From Phoronis australis (Eukaryota > Phoronida > Phoronidae): a stretch of DNA of 28,379 bases. The stretch spans positions 662,228-690,606 of the forward strand of contig NMRA01000177.1 of the NCBI GenBank assembly GCA_002633005.1. Direction: 5' to 3'. The translations under genes were made by a program, and so were the position numbers. The notes beneath the pieces are model-generated. The model was not told where the DNA came from. It did not search any database and worked only from the letters and a program-made list of their open reading frames with translations. Of this stretch, positions 10,948 to 21,570 are shown piece after piece; position 1 is the stretch's first letter; every line of letters starts with the position of its first letter.

Positions 10948-11346
10948 CTAGTGAGGTGGCTTTGATTGAGTGGACCATTACTTGGCATTATTGACTAGTC
11001 AGGTGACTTTAATTGAGTGGACCGTTACTTGGCATTATTGACTAGTCAGGTGACTTTGAGTGGACCGTTACTTGGCATTATTGACTAGTCAAGTGACTTT
11101 GATTGAGTGGACCGTTACTTGGCATTATTGACTAGTCAGGTGACTTTGAGTGGACCGTTATTTGGCATTATTGACTAGTCAGGTGACTTTGATTGAGTGT
11201 ACTGTTACTTGGCATTATTGACTAGTCAGGTGACTTTGATTGGACATACCACTATTTGGAATTATTGTGTAATCAGATTACTTTGATTGGGTGGACTGAT
11301 GTTTGGTATTGTTGAGTAGTCAGACGACTTTGATTGGGTGAACCGC
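10945..11346 (+). repeat. 47/43-bp minisatellite in the NMRK 3' UTR, 9 copies
   Basis: Tandem units start at 10945, 10992, 11039, 11082, 11129, 11172, 11219, 11266 and 11313; the last is partial. Unit length is 47 bp except copies 3 and 5, which lack a 4-base ATTG and are 43 bp. Six copies carry the perfect 10-bp palindrome TGACTAGTCA. The first copy's TGA is the NMRK stop codon. The last three copies are the most diverged. Copies 3-4 and 5-6 look like a duplicated 43+47 dimer. Confidence 0.95.
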
Positions 11347-11587
11347 CACTCAGTGTTACTCTCTGTCGCAGTGCCATCTTCATGGAAATGTGGCCCTGTG
11401 GATGGACAACATATGGAATTCCATACATGGGCATCAGTGTGTGGAATGGGAATGAACTGGAAAAATATAGTGAATCTTTTCATTGCTTGACGCCTTGTAA
11501 TATTGCGTGTGCAAAAACGCTCTTGATATGAAAAAATGCATGACAACATTTTATTTCACACAGCGTCCTGAATTTCACTCTTGGTTA

Positions 11588-11593
11588 AATAAA
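11588..11593 (+). terminator. Candidate polyadenylation signal for NMRK
   Basis: The first AATAAA I find downstream of the stop, about 640 bases beyond it and after the minisatellite. It would place the whole repeat array in the 3' UTR. Confidence 0.45.
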
Positions 11594-13926
11594 AAGTTTA
11601 TGAATCAATTCACAAAAATATACAGTTTTAAAACTCATAGCTTTAATTTTAAGAAAGCCTTTAGCCTTGATCATCGTTGATAAAGTAACACTTGGTACGC
11701 TTAGGGCAGTTCTACTCAAATGTCAAATGTTCATGTAGTTGCTTGAGACTAAGTTCCACTGCTAAGAAGCGCTTGCTTTCAATTGGGGGACTATAGTGTA
11801 AGCATATCATTTCGTTTATCCAAATAGGATTTCATATTTAGACTATTCATATTTTGAAAAATGCACATTCCGGGAGTTTCCCCATCTGCACCACCGAAAG
11901 AGCCCTTACCACCGTCAGAGTGTATTACTTACAAGGCTTCATCCCAGATTTCAAAAGTTTATCTGGGCCCAAAGGGCAAAATACTGAGAGGACTTTGCAA
12001 ATATTTTAAAAGGTCCGTGGGATTTCACTATTGCAGGTTGTCCTCGTGGGGAGTCTTTTTCAATTTTTGTACAGTGCGCCTGCTTTCAACAAATGTATAT
12101 GTTTCAGGTAGTTTAAGTTCATGCTTTTCTTCCGGCCTCAGTGTATTGCTATCTATACAAATGTCTATTTCATACGGCCAAGGAACTTGCGAGATAATAC
12201 CACCAATAGATGCCGCCAGTGTCGGAAGTATATTAAGTTGTGGCTTTCCCTACTGGGAGTGTGGGTAACTGACCCAGTAAGGTATATCATCTCCATGCAG
12301 TTTTCCCCAACTGAACTTTTTGAGCCTAACCCCGTAAGTAAGGCACCTTTTTCAGAAGAGAACCCTGTATTGATTTGGAAACCCCTTCGACTGTAGACGT
12401 CATTTACACCAGTCTCTGGCTGGTGCTAAGGGTCCCCATGATGGACACCGCCATCAGTCTTCAAATCTGAGTAAGAACACGCTGACAAGGTGATTGTATG
12501 CATACGCTGTCTAAATCAAAAGTTAGTTTACTTTAACGTAGATAGGGTTTATATCGGGAAGATAAATTCATATACAATTTATAACTTTAAAGACTCGATT
12601 TTACTTGACTGCATTCATTGGATTTGTCCCAAAATAAACACTACCTACATAACCAGGATTCTACCCTTCTTGGAAATCGCCTTTTACGACAAGCTTGTAT
12701 TGTAAACGCAGATGTTAACGCCCCTAGGTTTATTTAAGCGTTCATGATTACGTTTTGTCAACAAATGAAATGATGTTGAATTTGTTTTTATAGCATTCTA
12801 TTACTCCTTCTTGTCAGTCAGTGAGTTTATAAACAGTGATGCAATGTTGCCCTAGGCTGACTTGATGGATGTTATGGTCACGTTGTCGAGAATGTAACAT
12901 GTACGCTTGGATCAATTTCGAATCTTAGGTGAACGTGAAATGATGCGTCAACATTGGCTTATTTCTTTAAAGCAGCTAATAATTTGATGTAGTTTTGAAT
13001 AACTACCATGATTTTCCCAAAAAGTGTTTCGCGTGTACATATATACAGCCAAAATCTTAGACGCCATTTCAGAACGTAAACGTGATTTCAGACATGCCAA
13101 CACAACCAGCTTCCATGAAAGTTGTTTAAGCAGCGACAAGAACTTGAAAAAATAAATATACATTAATGAAGAAATATTGAATCTATTCTTGGTTCTTTAT
13201 TCTGCGCTGTACAATTACTTGGTGACTGAGTGGCGTTGAGTTGATAGTCTGAATAGTTTCGCCGCGCTAGATCCGTGCAAAACACCGTAAGCATTGACAA
13301 GTTTTCTCGTAAAGCAGCCACTCCGGTACATAGTGAATTAATTTTTAATGAATTTATTTCATACATTGTTAGTATGCCGTCTGATCAGAATGCTGATCGA
13401 GTCTAATACGCCGTGTGAAAAAAAATTGACATGAACACTTGCCTTCTTGCTGTCCCACACCAAATCAGACAGCACTGCCATCTACTGTGAGAAGTATGGC
13501 ATTCCAATGATTTGGATTTTGGTTCTACTCTTTTACCCCATAGTGATCGGAATGTTAGCATTTTGCTCAGTAATGTTTTACGGCATCTTGGGCGCCTCTG
13601 TGACCAACGCATTGTTTTAAACGTCTGATCTGCCTCCTACTGAGACGTTCTAATGTCTAAATATTCCTCGTCTGAACGCAGTTTTACTATCCAGTTCTAC
13701 ACTAAAACAGTGCAGGTACGTATCGTTTGCTAATGTTCCCGAGATTAACCTTCTTCACAAAACTTTACTTCAAGCGGCCATAAACCCACATTCCGTAGAA
13801 GAAACTTTTGATTTAGATCACTTAATGCTGTCATAGAGTTCTCATCTCGTTCCTCGCTCAAATTTATCGTGATTTTCAATCTAAACGTTGAAAAGAACTG
13901 GAAGCTCGTTATTGGTCGAGAGCATG
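11594..13926. other. Intergenic, no gene recognised
   Basis: Contains a plus-strand open frame of 135 codons (11861-12268) and an overlapping frame (12121-12396). Neither shows a domain, and their length is what chance would give. A possible hydrophobic terminal exon lies at 13469-13620, behind a good acceptor tract, and is discussed as a finding. Confidence 0.6.
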
Positions 13927-14071
13927 CAGTGGCGGATTTAGAGGGGACCAAGGGGGCCATGTCCCCCCTTAAACTCCCAGATTTCATTTGGTGGTTCGGA
14001 GGTGCGAATGTCTGCCTAGCAAAATCCTGCCTGCCCTGCCCCCCCAACTAAAAATCCTGGATCCGCCCCTG
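13927..14071. mobile_element. 145-bp non-autonomous inverted-repeat DNA transposon (MITE-like)
   Basis: Begins CAGTGGCGGATTTAGAGG and ends with the inverse of CAGGGGCGGATCCAGGAT, giving imperfect terminal inverted repeats of about 18 bp. It is flanked on both sides by GCATG (13922-13926 and 14072-14076), a 5-bp target-site duplication. There is no transposase. Termini of the CAGxGGCGGAT type are widespread in animal genomes. The 5-bp duplication does not fit the 8 bp expected of hAT, so I leave the superfamily open. Confidence 0.85.
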
Positions 14072-14076
14072 GCATG

Positions 14077-17000
14077 CTCGTAGGATTCAACGGAACACCG
14101 TGACTAGTCGAATGGTATCAAGCGCTAACGAAATGTCTGTTGTTTCCAAGCCCAGACGACACTGTGCCTTATGGCGGGATAAAAGTCCGCGTCCTTTGCT
14201 GAAGGTTCCCGGATTCAAGTTCCACTGGTGCACACTGCTACACCCTTGAGTCAGGTCTCTAGCTTCTGAGCTCGGTTTTAACTGCATTTTAATAAAGTAC
14301 AAAAATGGTTTCAGGTGATCAGTGCGATGGGCCCACCTGAGCGGCTTGCGCATGTCTGCTACAACGTGTGCCAGATTACCTGTGTATTGAATGTCCAAAA
14401 GGCATGCCTATGTTCACCAAGGGACAATTCGAGACTAATTTCAATACCGTAAGTGAACTAAATAAAAATAATTTTTTTTTGTGACAGAATGCCGGTTTAT
14501 AGCCGCTTTAAGTTTGTCAACAGATCTTGTTAGAACGCTACATAAATGCATTTGAATTTTCAGACGTGGATGTGGTGGACTGGAAATCATCACCAATTTA
14601 GTGTCGACAAACTAAAATCTGTACTTCAAAACTTTTTAAAACTTCGTAAGAAATGATTTTCGTCCCTAAACATAACATTCGCGGGATTGGCAAGAAAACA
14701 AAAGCATCGAAAAGCCACTAGTTTAAAAAGCGTCATCCAACACGTCATTTGTACTAATTCGCTTGATCACAAAAATATGAAGGGAAATGTTGGGACCCGC
14801 GTCAGTGTTAATCAGAATTTCATGAACTTATGTGTCGGCCGCATGCCACGAAGTGTCATTAAAAAGCTCCTTTCGACCTGCAGCCAAAAATTGTTGCTAC
14901 TCGCTCGAATGCTTGGTTGAGTGATTTGAACTACACTTTTTCGGTACCCGGTAACCGAGTGACTGGTTGTAGTTCACAATGCCCGCCAGCGATAAAAGCG
15001 CGACCGAGTACAGCCAGATGTCGAGACGATTTACCTGAAAAACGAGCGGCAGGTGCGAGATGGAAATTAACAAGGACATTACCCGAAAAGAGCAGTGCAT
15101 ACCAAAACACCAGGCTGACAAGAGTCGTCTGCGGAATGATTATTAGCGTAGCGTTTTCGACGATTTTAAGGGCGATTGCCTGAGAAAGAATCAACTGAGT
15201 CCCCCAACGACAGGCACGCCTTTTTAAAAGATGTTCTTTACAATTACGAACTCTTGTTATTTGAAATGCGTATACAGCCAATAAAATGTTTAGGGTCTAA
15301 GTGAAACTACCATCTTGATCGGTGTACCTTCAGTTCGGCCTTACTCAGAGGCTAACGTGACAACTACACGCCGAACAACCAGCTAAAATCAAGTTTTTTA
15401 TTTCGGTGACTTCATTACTGATTTTCAAACGTAGAATCTAGAACGATTATTATCGCTGCAGGATTTTTACCTCTGCTAAGGTTTAAATGTTCTAATAATT
15501 TAACGATTAAAACGAAATACAGGCCAGTAGGACTATCAACCTGCCGTAGCCATCTTATATGTCTTTGGTTGATTTTTACAACCAATGAATTTAAAAAGCA
15601 TTCGCCGGAATTCCGACTCAAATCACAAAATCACTCGTTATATTTAATCTGGATACTGGACCCTGTTGATGCGAATTCCATGCATGACTAACACACAAAC
15701 CTACCTTTTTAGTGTAGAGCTAGTCGGGGCTTGGAATTTTACTCTTTTAATATGATTTCCTTTTTATTCGGTTTCGATTTCTTCATATTTTATTTCCAGG
15801 TTCCTCTTTTTCGTATCTTTTTATCATTATTTTGATTTCATTTGTGCAAAAAACCGTTTCTTGCAATTAAATTTTACAACACAAAATATTTCTATCACAT
15901 TAACCTATTTATTTGTAGAACGCTACCGCGGGTACGTCACTTGGAAAAATTTCCTTTTTTATCATTGGTTATTCCAAGCACTAGAGAACTTCTGTCAGTA
16001 AGATTTACAATTACACTACAAATCTGGAAACACGTTTTGTATTTCAAGAAGGAAATTAAGTAACACCAGAGGCGTATTCGTGGGGGGGATGTGGTTGCGG
16101 GTGTGGGAGGAACTTGTTCGTTCACTTCTTTTGCAGCCAGGAAATGCGTCGGTGAGTTTTATTTTCTACCAAATTTTGGTCTAAATGTAAGTAAGTTTCA
16201 TTTCATTTCTCATTTCTACCTAAATAGCGTCTTTGGCTTACTTAATGATCAGCGTCCCACCTCTGCATTTTTAGGGCTGTGCCACTGTATAACCCTATAT
16301 GATGGCTGTTTCCGGTATCACTTTCTGTTAAGGTCCAAATCTGCGAAAATCGTGTAGTCAAAGGTCCTTCAATTTGTATAGTAGGAAGCATCCTTTTCCC
16401 TAACCTCAGTCATAAAACATAAATTTCAGAACATAAATTTTGAGGTGTTCGCGGAAAAGTTGATGCACTTTGTTGGATTCGCCGGCTCTACCGGCTAAGA
16501 CATCTGATTGGTTCTCGACTTCCACTTCCAGGTTACATGCCAATGAGATATGTCTTAGCTTTGTAGAGTTCACTAACGCTAGGACCACGCTAAAAGCAAG
16601 ACTTCGCGAGATTACATGAGATATTTTGAATGAGAACAAGAGATTTTGGTTAGATTTTAGCAAGGTCGTAGCGTAGGTCCTAGCGCTACAGTCTACCCTG
16701 GGTGACCTAGCGGAAACATCGAAGTCATCCAAGTGCAGTCATTGAGTTCAGTATTGAGTGTGCAGTTACGTACATGTATCACGTGGTCCGAAAACCAGAA
16801 ATCACTTCTCAGTGGGTTGAGAGCAGATTTACCGCACTAATCTTGACTTTCAATTAAGACGCTTTAACAAAAATTAACAGGCAGCTTATTTTGACTTCGC
16901 CAAGAGTATAAACGAGATATTTAAGTTCAATTGCTAGAAATCTTAAAAATGTGGGAAAGCAGCGTTTCGCCAAGTTCAGCTGTCAATTTAAACATATTCC

Positions 17001-17256
17001 GAAGATCCAAAACCAACAGCTGATCTGTGACTTGCGGCTTATGCGAAATGGCCGTACAGATCCGTTTTTAAATGGACTTTGCTGAGCGCCATTTTCGAAT
17101 TTCAGTTTTTATCCGACCACAATAAATTCTACGAATCTCCAACGTGTTTCTTGACCTGCGGATGGTTTGTGTGAACTTTTTGGAAGCGGAACGCTAGTCC
17201 TATCATAGTGAAGAAAATTCTGAGATCAATTATACACTGGATGGACGTACATGTGT
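14077..17256. other. Intergenic, no gene recognised
   Basis: Only frames of 60-116 codons, none with a family match. The 14917-15200 part is richer in CpG and is open in several frames on both strands at once, including one minus-strand frame of 116 codons (14931-15281) and one of 74 (14897-15121). That is better explained by few stop triplets than by a gene. Confidence 0.6.
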
Positions 17257-17280
17257 GGGTAAAAACTACACATCTGTCAT

Positions 17281-17370
17281 ATGGGGTGGGAATTCCTCTG
17301 TGACATGGGGTGGGAATTCCTGTGTCACATGGGGTGGGAATTCCTCTGTCACATGGGGTGGGAATTCCCC
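17281..17370 (+). repeat. 24-bp tandem repeat at the 5' end of the LINE remnant
   Basis: Units start at 17281, 17305, 17329 and 17353; the last is partial. Each begins atggggtgggaattcc. The period is a multiple of three, so every copy reads MGWEF plus three residues in the LINE frame. The last copy runs directly into the conserved RRKIELLR region. Confidence 0.95.
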
Positions 17371-18039
17371 AGTGTTAGGCGGAAAATTGAGCTTTTGAGA
17401 GTGTGGAATCGTATTATTAATTTCGAGGATGATAGACTAACATACCGAATATTTTGGTGGGACTACACTACTTGTACTAATAATTGGTCTTCTGAAGTCT
17501 TGAGGAGCATTTTTGAAGAATTAGGGATTTCGGATTGTTTTCATAACTTACGTTCAGTTAATCTGTCTCACTGTAAGAATATTTTGCATGATTTAGCATG
17601 TAATAGGTGGTTGTTTGAAAGCCGTTCGAAACCAAAGTTAAGAACCTATGTTTTGATGAAGAATGTCTTTGAAGTTGAGCCTTACGTGCATTTAGACTTA
17701 ACTCGGCCTAGTAGGTCAATTCTTGCTCAAATTAGAACCGGAACCCTACAGCTATTGGTTGAGGTTGGGCGTTTTCGTTCTCTAGATTTTGATGGCAGAA
17801 TTTGCTGTCTTTGTCACACTGGTTAGGTCGAAACTGAACTACATTTTCTGTTTGAGTGTTCGTTTTTCTTAGATGCCAGAAACACCTTTTACTGTCAAGT
17901 TGAGATTAAATATCCACGATTACGTGCAGAAAGCTATGAAAGTAAATTAATTACAATCATGCAAAAAGATGTTATAAGAGAAACTTCAGTTTTCATCAAA
18001 AATATTTTTGAAGTAAGGAAAAATTATATTTATTTATGA
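17281..18039 (+). pseudogene. 5'-truncated LINE reverse-transcriptase C-terminus with in-frame stop
   Basis: Remnant of the C-terminal part of a non-LTR retrotransposon polyprotein. The frame reads MGWEF, then RRKIELLRVWNRI, the conserved region after the RT domain in many marine-invertebrate LINEs. It continues to a C2HC zinc knuckle (CCLC ... ELHFLFEC, i.e. C-x2-C and H-x4-C). A TAG at 17824-17826 cuts the frame inside this knuckle; the same frame resumes for about 70 codons to TGA at 18037-18039. The endonuclease and RT catalytic domains are missing, so the copy is dead. It has no relation to the flanking genes. The family assignment beyond LINE (CR1-like or a related clade) is uncertain. 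Confidence 0.85.
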
Positions 18040-18219
18040 TCACTTTTATCTAGGCCTTCTCTTTCTGGTCCTCTTGCAATGCGTGTACACTTGTCTTTTC
18101 TTTTTTGTATCATGTATCTAAAGTGACTTATAAGCCCCGTGGAGGGCTGGGTGTTCCTAGTCTTAGTAACGTATTCATTGTTTAAATTCATTTGAACACA
18201 TGTCACTGTAATAAAAAAG

Positions 18220-18251
18220 TTACTTACTTACTTACCTACTTACTTACTTAC
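18220..18251 (+). repeat. (TTAC)n microsatellite, LINE 3' tail
   Basis: About eight TTAC units with one interruption (tacctac), directly after AATAAAAAAG of the LINE 3' UTR. Confidence 0.95.
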
Positions 18252-18374
18252 ACACCCGCCGTGTCCCACTGTGTATGTCTCCAGCTTTTGCTCTGTGGTG
18301 GTATTACTGCGTCATTTTATTTACACCTGAGAATGAAACAAATATGTTTCGAAATATCGTGTGTCTTTTCATCA

Positions 18375-18453
18375 TGTCTCTTGGTCAGTTGCGTCACCAA
18401 TGTTCTGTTGAGTGTCGAACTTTGTCCCGAGGATACGAACGGAACGGAATAAA
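18375..18453 (+). repeat. 79-bp dispersed repeat, copy 1
   Basis: Starts tgtctcttggtcagttgcgt and ends ggaacggaataaa. It aligns without gaps to 21647-21725 with 7 mismatches over 79 bases by my count (about 91%). Homology to the inverted left arm at 21571-21600 shows the family extends a further 15 or so bases (actgttattaac) past this copy's end. Confidence 0.9.
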
Positions 18454-18679
18454 GACTGTTATTAACCACAAGTGGGGGGGGGGAGAAAGGGTCCGCCTCA
18501 GTGGAACAAAAAGTCCGGGTAAACGAGACAAAAGAACACAAAATCCAGGGGAAGTCGGCGGACAATTCGTGGGCCTGAACCCAGTGGCTCCGTTTTTTTT
18601 TTAGTTCCCGATGATTTGTTCTAGTAAAAGGTCCCCATATCGAAAAATTCGAGCCCCCCTATATATTTTAGGCTGGGTG

Positions 18680-18691
18680 CGCGCATGCGCA
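18680..18691. promoter_or_regulatory. Perfect NRF-1-type palindrome
   Basis: CGCGCATGCGCA fits the known NRF-1 consensus YGCGCAYGCGCR. No recognised gene starts next to it: the nearest downstream ATG (18736) opens an 81-codon frame with no recognisable domain. It could be a cryptic promoter, part of a repeat, or chance. Confidence 0.35.
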
Positions 18692-21494
18692 AAATCCATA
18701 AAGTCACAATAATTGTGTAATGTAGTAGTCCAACAATGAGTAGAACTATAGAATTGAAGTTCCGGCTTGATACTCTAAGCAATCAAATTACTGGGTCCAT
18801 AGGGATGCAAGCTCTGCGCCACCTTCGCGGTTCCAGTCGTCGCAGTTTTTTACCACGCAGCGGTACTATTTTCTTACAAGCCCAGTCGCCACGTTTTGGG
18901 GATCACCTGGCCCTAGCAGACGTTAAATTTACGAAGACGTCCTCTGTAGTATTTGTACGCAATACAATACATGGGATATAGTTAGCATAACACGGTCCGT
19001 CTATAGTAAAAATATGGAAGGATTTGTTTTCTACTGCTTCTAACACCTCCTGTTATGTTGTAAAACATATAACAGTCGGAAGTGGTAGAATTGGCGACGC
19101 GCCGGTCATGCGCAAGAATTTCAAGACAAATTCTTGCTAACCCAAACAGATTCTTGCTAATGGTTTGCTACTGCGCAGAATAAACACGCTTGTGAACAGG
19201 TGAGTTGTCGTGGTACGTGAAATATTTGCGATGAAGTTTAAACCATCTTTAAAATGCCATTTGCCGTCGTTTTACCAGGCGCATCACTGCCTGAAATAAT
19301 GGTGATGGTTTTTTCAAGGGATGTTTTTATTTTTACCTCGATCGGGTATGTCGAGTTCTTTCGACATAGGGCATATTCATGTCATTTGTTGATTTATGAT
19401 GCTTTTGTTATTGTTCTCGCTTATCTGCCATTTGTCTAATGGAGTTGCATTGTGAAACTTCGACGTCATATTAAACGCCAGACGATTATGTCTACGTGCA
19501 CCATGACTCCTTTCCGAAGGACAAGTTTCTGGCGAAAAACATGCGATCACACAAATCTTTGCGAGATATCGCCATACGTTACAAGTGAAGCACGTGATAA
19601 GTGCAGTTTAATCGCGAATGTCTTGCGCCTGTGCACCGCGCCCCCGATTAGCTGCGGATGTGTTGGAATACGTGCGCACTCGTTATGTGAAACGTCACAC
19701 TGTGTACGCAATCGTTGATTTTACAGAGTTGTTTAAATACACACCTGCGCAAAATTAAAAAAAACAGTGAAACCAAATAGGAACATGGCCTTACAATAAG
19801 GACAGTACGGAAATTTTGTGAAGACCCCCGGGTCGTAGGTATCATATACGCAAATACGCACGCGCGCAGTGGACAAAAACCCCGAAAAACTAAAGCGTTA
19901 ATTTGTAATCGTAAGTTGTCTTTACTGTGAATACTTAATAAGTCTTCAACTATTTTTATTCAAAATGTCGCATGAACAGTACATGGTAATAGCCTACGGA
20001 AGGTAGTTCCTTGAACACGACCAGTAAAATGCCATGCCTACGTATACTTTTTATTTTTAACACATTTGGAGTTAGGTACACAACCGATGCTACTTGTTTA
20101 CGTTATTTCATAGCCAAGGGGTGAACCACGATAACCACATTTTAACTGTCAAAACTGTTGTCTACACTTAATTTCGAGACATAGTTTAGGCGTCCTAGAC
20201 AAAAGCGGATAAGTGTAGCTACGCCCCTCCAGCCATTCTGACTTTAGAATGAAACTCAAACCAAACAACACATTTTGGATGAAGCAGAAAAACATAGCTA
20301 ATACCGTATGCGCTGAAGACGTATTGGAAAATAATCAAGACAAGCTTGAGGATATAACTTTGAGTGAACTGCCGTGTATCGGAGCTGTCTTAAATAGATT
20401 AGGGAATGCCGTTGATAATTTCAGTGGTGAACGCTTCAATAAAAGGCACGCTGTAAATCAGAGACGCCACGGATGTTTCTTAGACCCAAAACAAGAAATC
20501 TGGGAACTTAATTAAGGTGCTCCTCCACGGTTCGTTTTCGAGCTATAAGTTTCGAAGCACTCACTGCCCGCTCAGATGGCCGCAGTTTTCAAGCTTCTCC
20601 CGGTCGCCCCAATTTTTGCTCAAAGTTTACGCTTAGTGTGCCTGTGGCTACCAGACGGGTTCCTGATTTGCTCGCCTTTGACGTAGCAGGCTGATGTAGT
20701 TTTGCGAAAATGCCGACATGCCTGCACACGGATGGTACACACACTGCATTCATTATAGAAAAAGCATTTTAGAGATGTGCCGCACAGATTTATTTAATAA
20801 AAACTTTGTCGGCGAAACATTTGTCGCAATTACGTGCACGGGTTTGTCGACTTGTTTAGCAACACGTTACGTAACGGTCAGTTAGTGGGCTGATATGAAG
20901 TTGAATTCGTCCGTAATTAAATTGAGCTATACAGAGAACGTGTAGAAATACCGCGAATTTCTGGAATAATATCCACATGCTCGAATTAACCGGCAATCAG
21001 TTGTTCGAGCTACATGGTACGACGACTTGTCCGATTTTTATAGTACCACAAAAAACACCTGGTAACAACTTAAGGAAATTCCTAACAAAATGCGTTACAT
21101 ATCTTGTTTTATATCTGTGACATGTTTTACATTGTTTTCTTCCGGAATACATACCCAATATTGCAATATTACACAAGGCTGTGTCTGTTTTCAGAAACCT
21201 GAGGTCTCATGAATGACTTCCAAAAGACTTCAGGAATCTTTTTTAAAATATTCCACTTCTATGGATTTTCGTGAAAAAATCAAAAGTTGCCCAAAAAGAA
21301 AATGGAAGTACAATTCAGAAAACTGTTAGCGTTTTTGAGATTTTATCTTGAACAAGTGAAATTTGGTCGTGTTATTGATACCGTTGTTTTGTTATGAATG
21401 CACGTTTTTGGCTAAATTTTCGTAAAGAAGTTCCTGTTGATAGGAAGTAAAATGAAAATTATGCAAATTTTATACTTTCAGAAACTAGATATTT
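18692..21494. other. Intergenic, no gene recognised
   Basis: Holds several frames of 60-88 codons. The most protein-like is 20249-20515 (88 codons, ATG start). A strong 5' splice-site consensus CAG|GTGAGT occurs at 19197-19205 with no identified exon. CpG-containing CATGCGC motifs recur near 18685 and 19108. Confidence 0.6.
19029..19090. repeat. Imperfect palindrome (hairpin), about 60 bp
   Basis: Left arm ttctactgcttctaacacct... and right arm ...cggaagtggtagaa are inverted and imperfect, around a short centre ttgtaaaa. It could be a MITE remnant or a cruciform/hairpin sequence. No terminal duplication is evident. Confidence 0.6.
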
Positions 21495-21495
21495 C

Positions 21496-21541
21496 ATGTA
21501 TGTATGTATGTATGTATGTATGTGTGTATGTATGTATGTAA
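21496..21541 (+). repeat. (ATGT)n microsatellite, left of the foldback element
   Basis: About eleven tetranucleotide units with one tgtg interruption. Confidence 0.95.
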
Positions 21542-21570
21542 AATTGGTCCTGTAGTCTACACGACACTTG

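Larger units (their letters stand above)
17257..18251 (+). mobile_element. LINE remnant with TTAC-repeat tail
   Basis: The element runs from a 5' truncation near 17260-17281 through the broken ORF, a 180-base 3' UTR and AATAAA (18210-18215) to a (TTAC)n tail. Microsatellite tails instead of poly(A) are typical of CR1-like and related non-LTR elements. No clear target-site duplication is visible. Confidence 0.8.

Noticed and set aside
11861-12396. Plus-strand open frames of 135 and 91 codons
   Set aside because: No domain, no splice context and no biased codon use. Assuming about 60% A+T, stop codons occur about once in 16 codons, and six frames of 28 kb should give several frames over 100 codons by chance.
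14150-14230. Possible tRNA-derived SINE (B-box-like ggattcaagttcc)
   Set aside because: No matching A box at the right distance, no cloverleaf and no poly(A) or simple-repeat end.
14897-15281. Overlapping open frames on both strands with membrane-like translations
   Set aside because: Three frames are open together in a CpG-rich patch, which signals few stop triplets rather than one gene. None has a family match or a paired exon.
16406-16732. Minus-strand 108-codon frame
   Set aside because: No domain, no exon partners, and of a length expected by chance.
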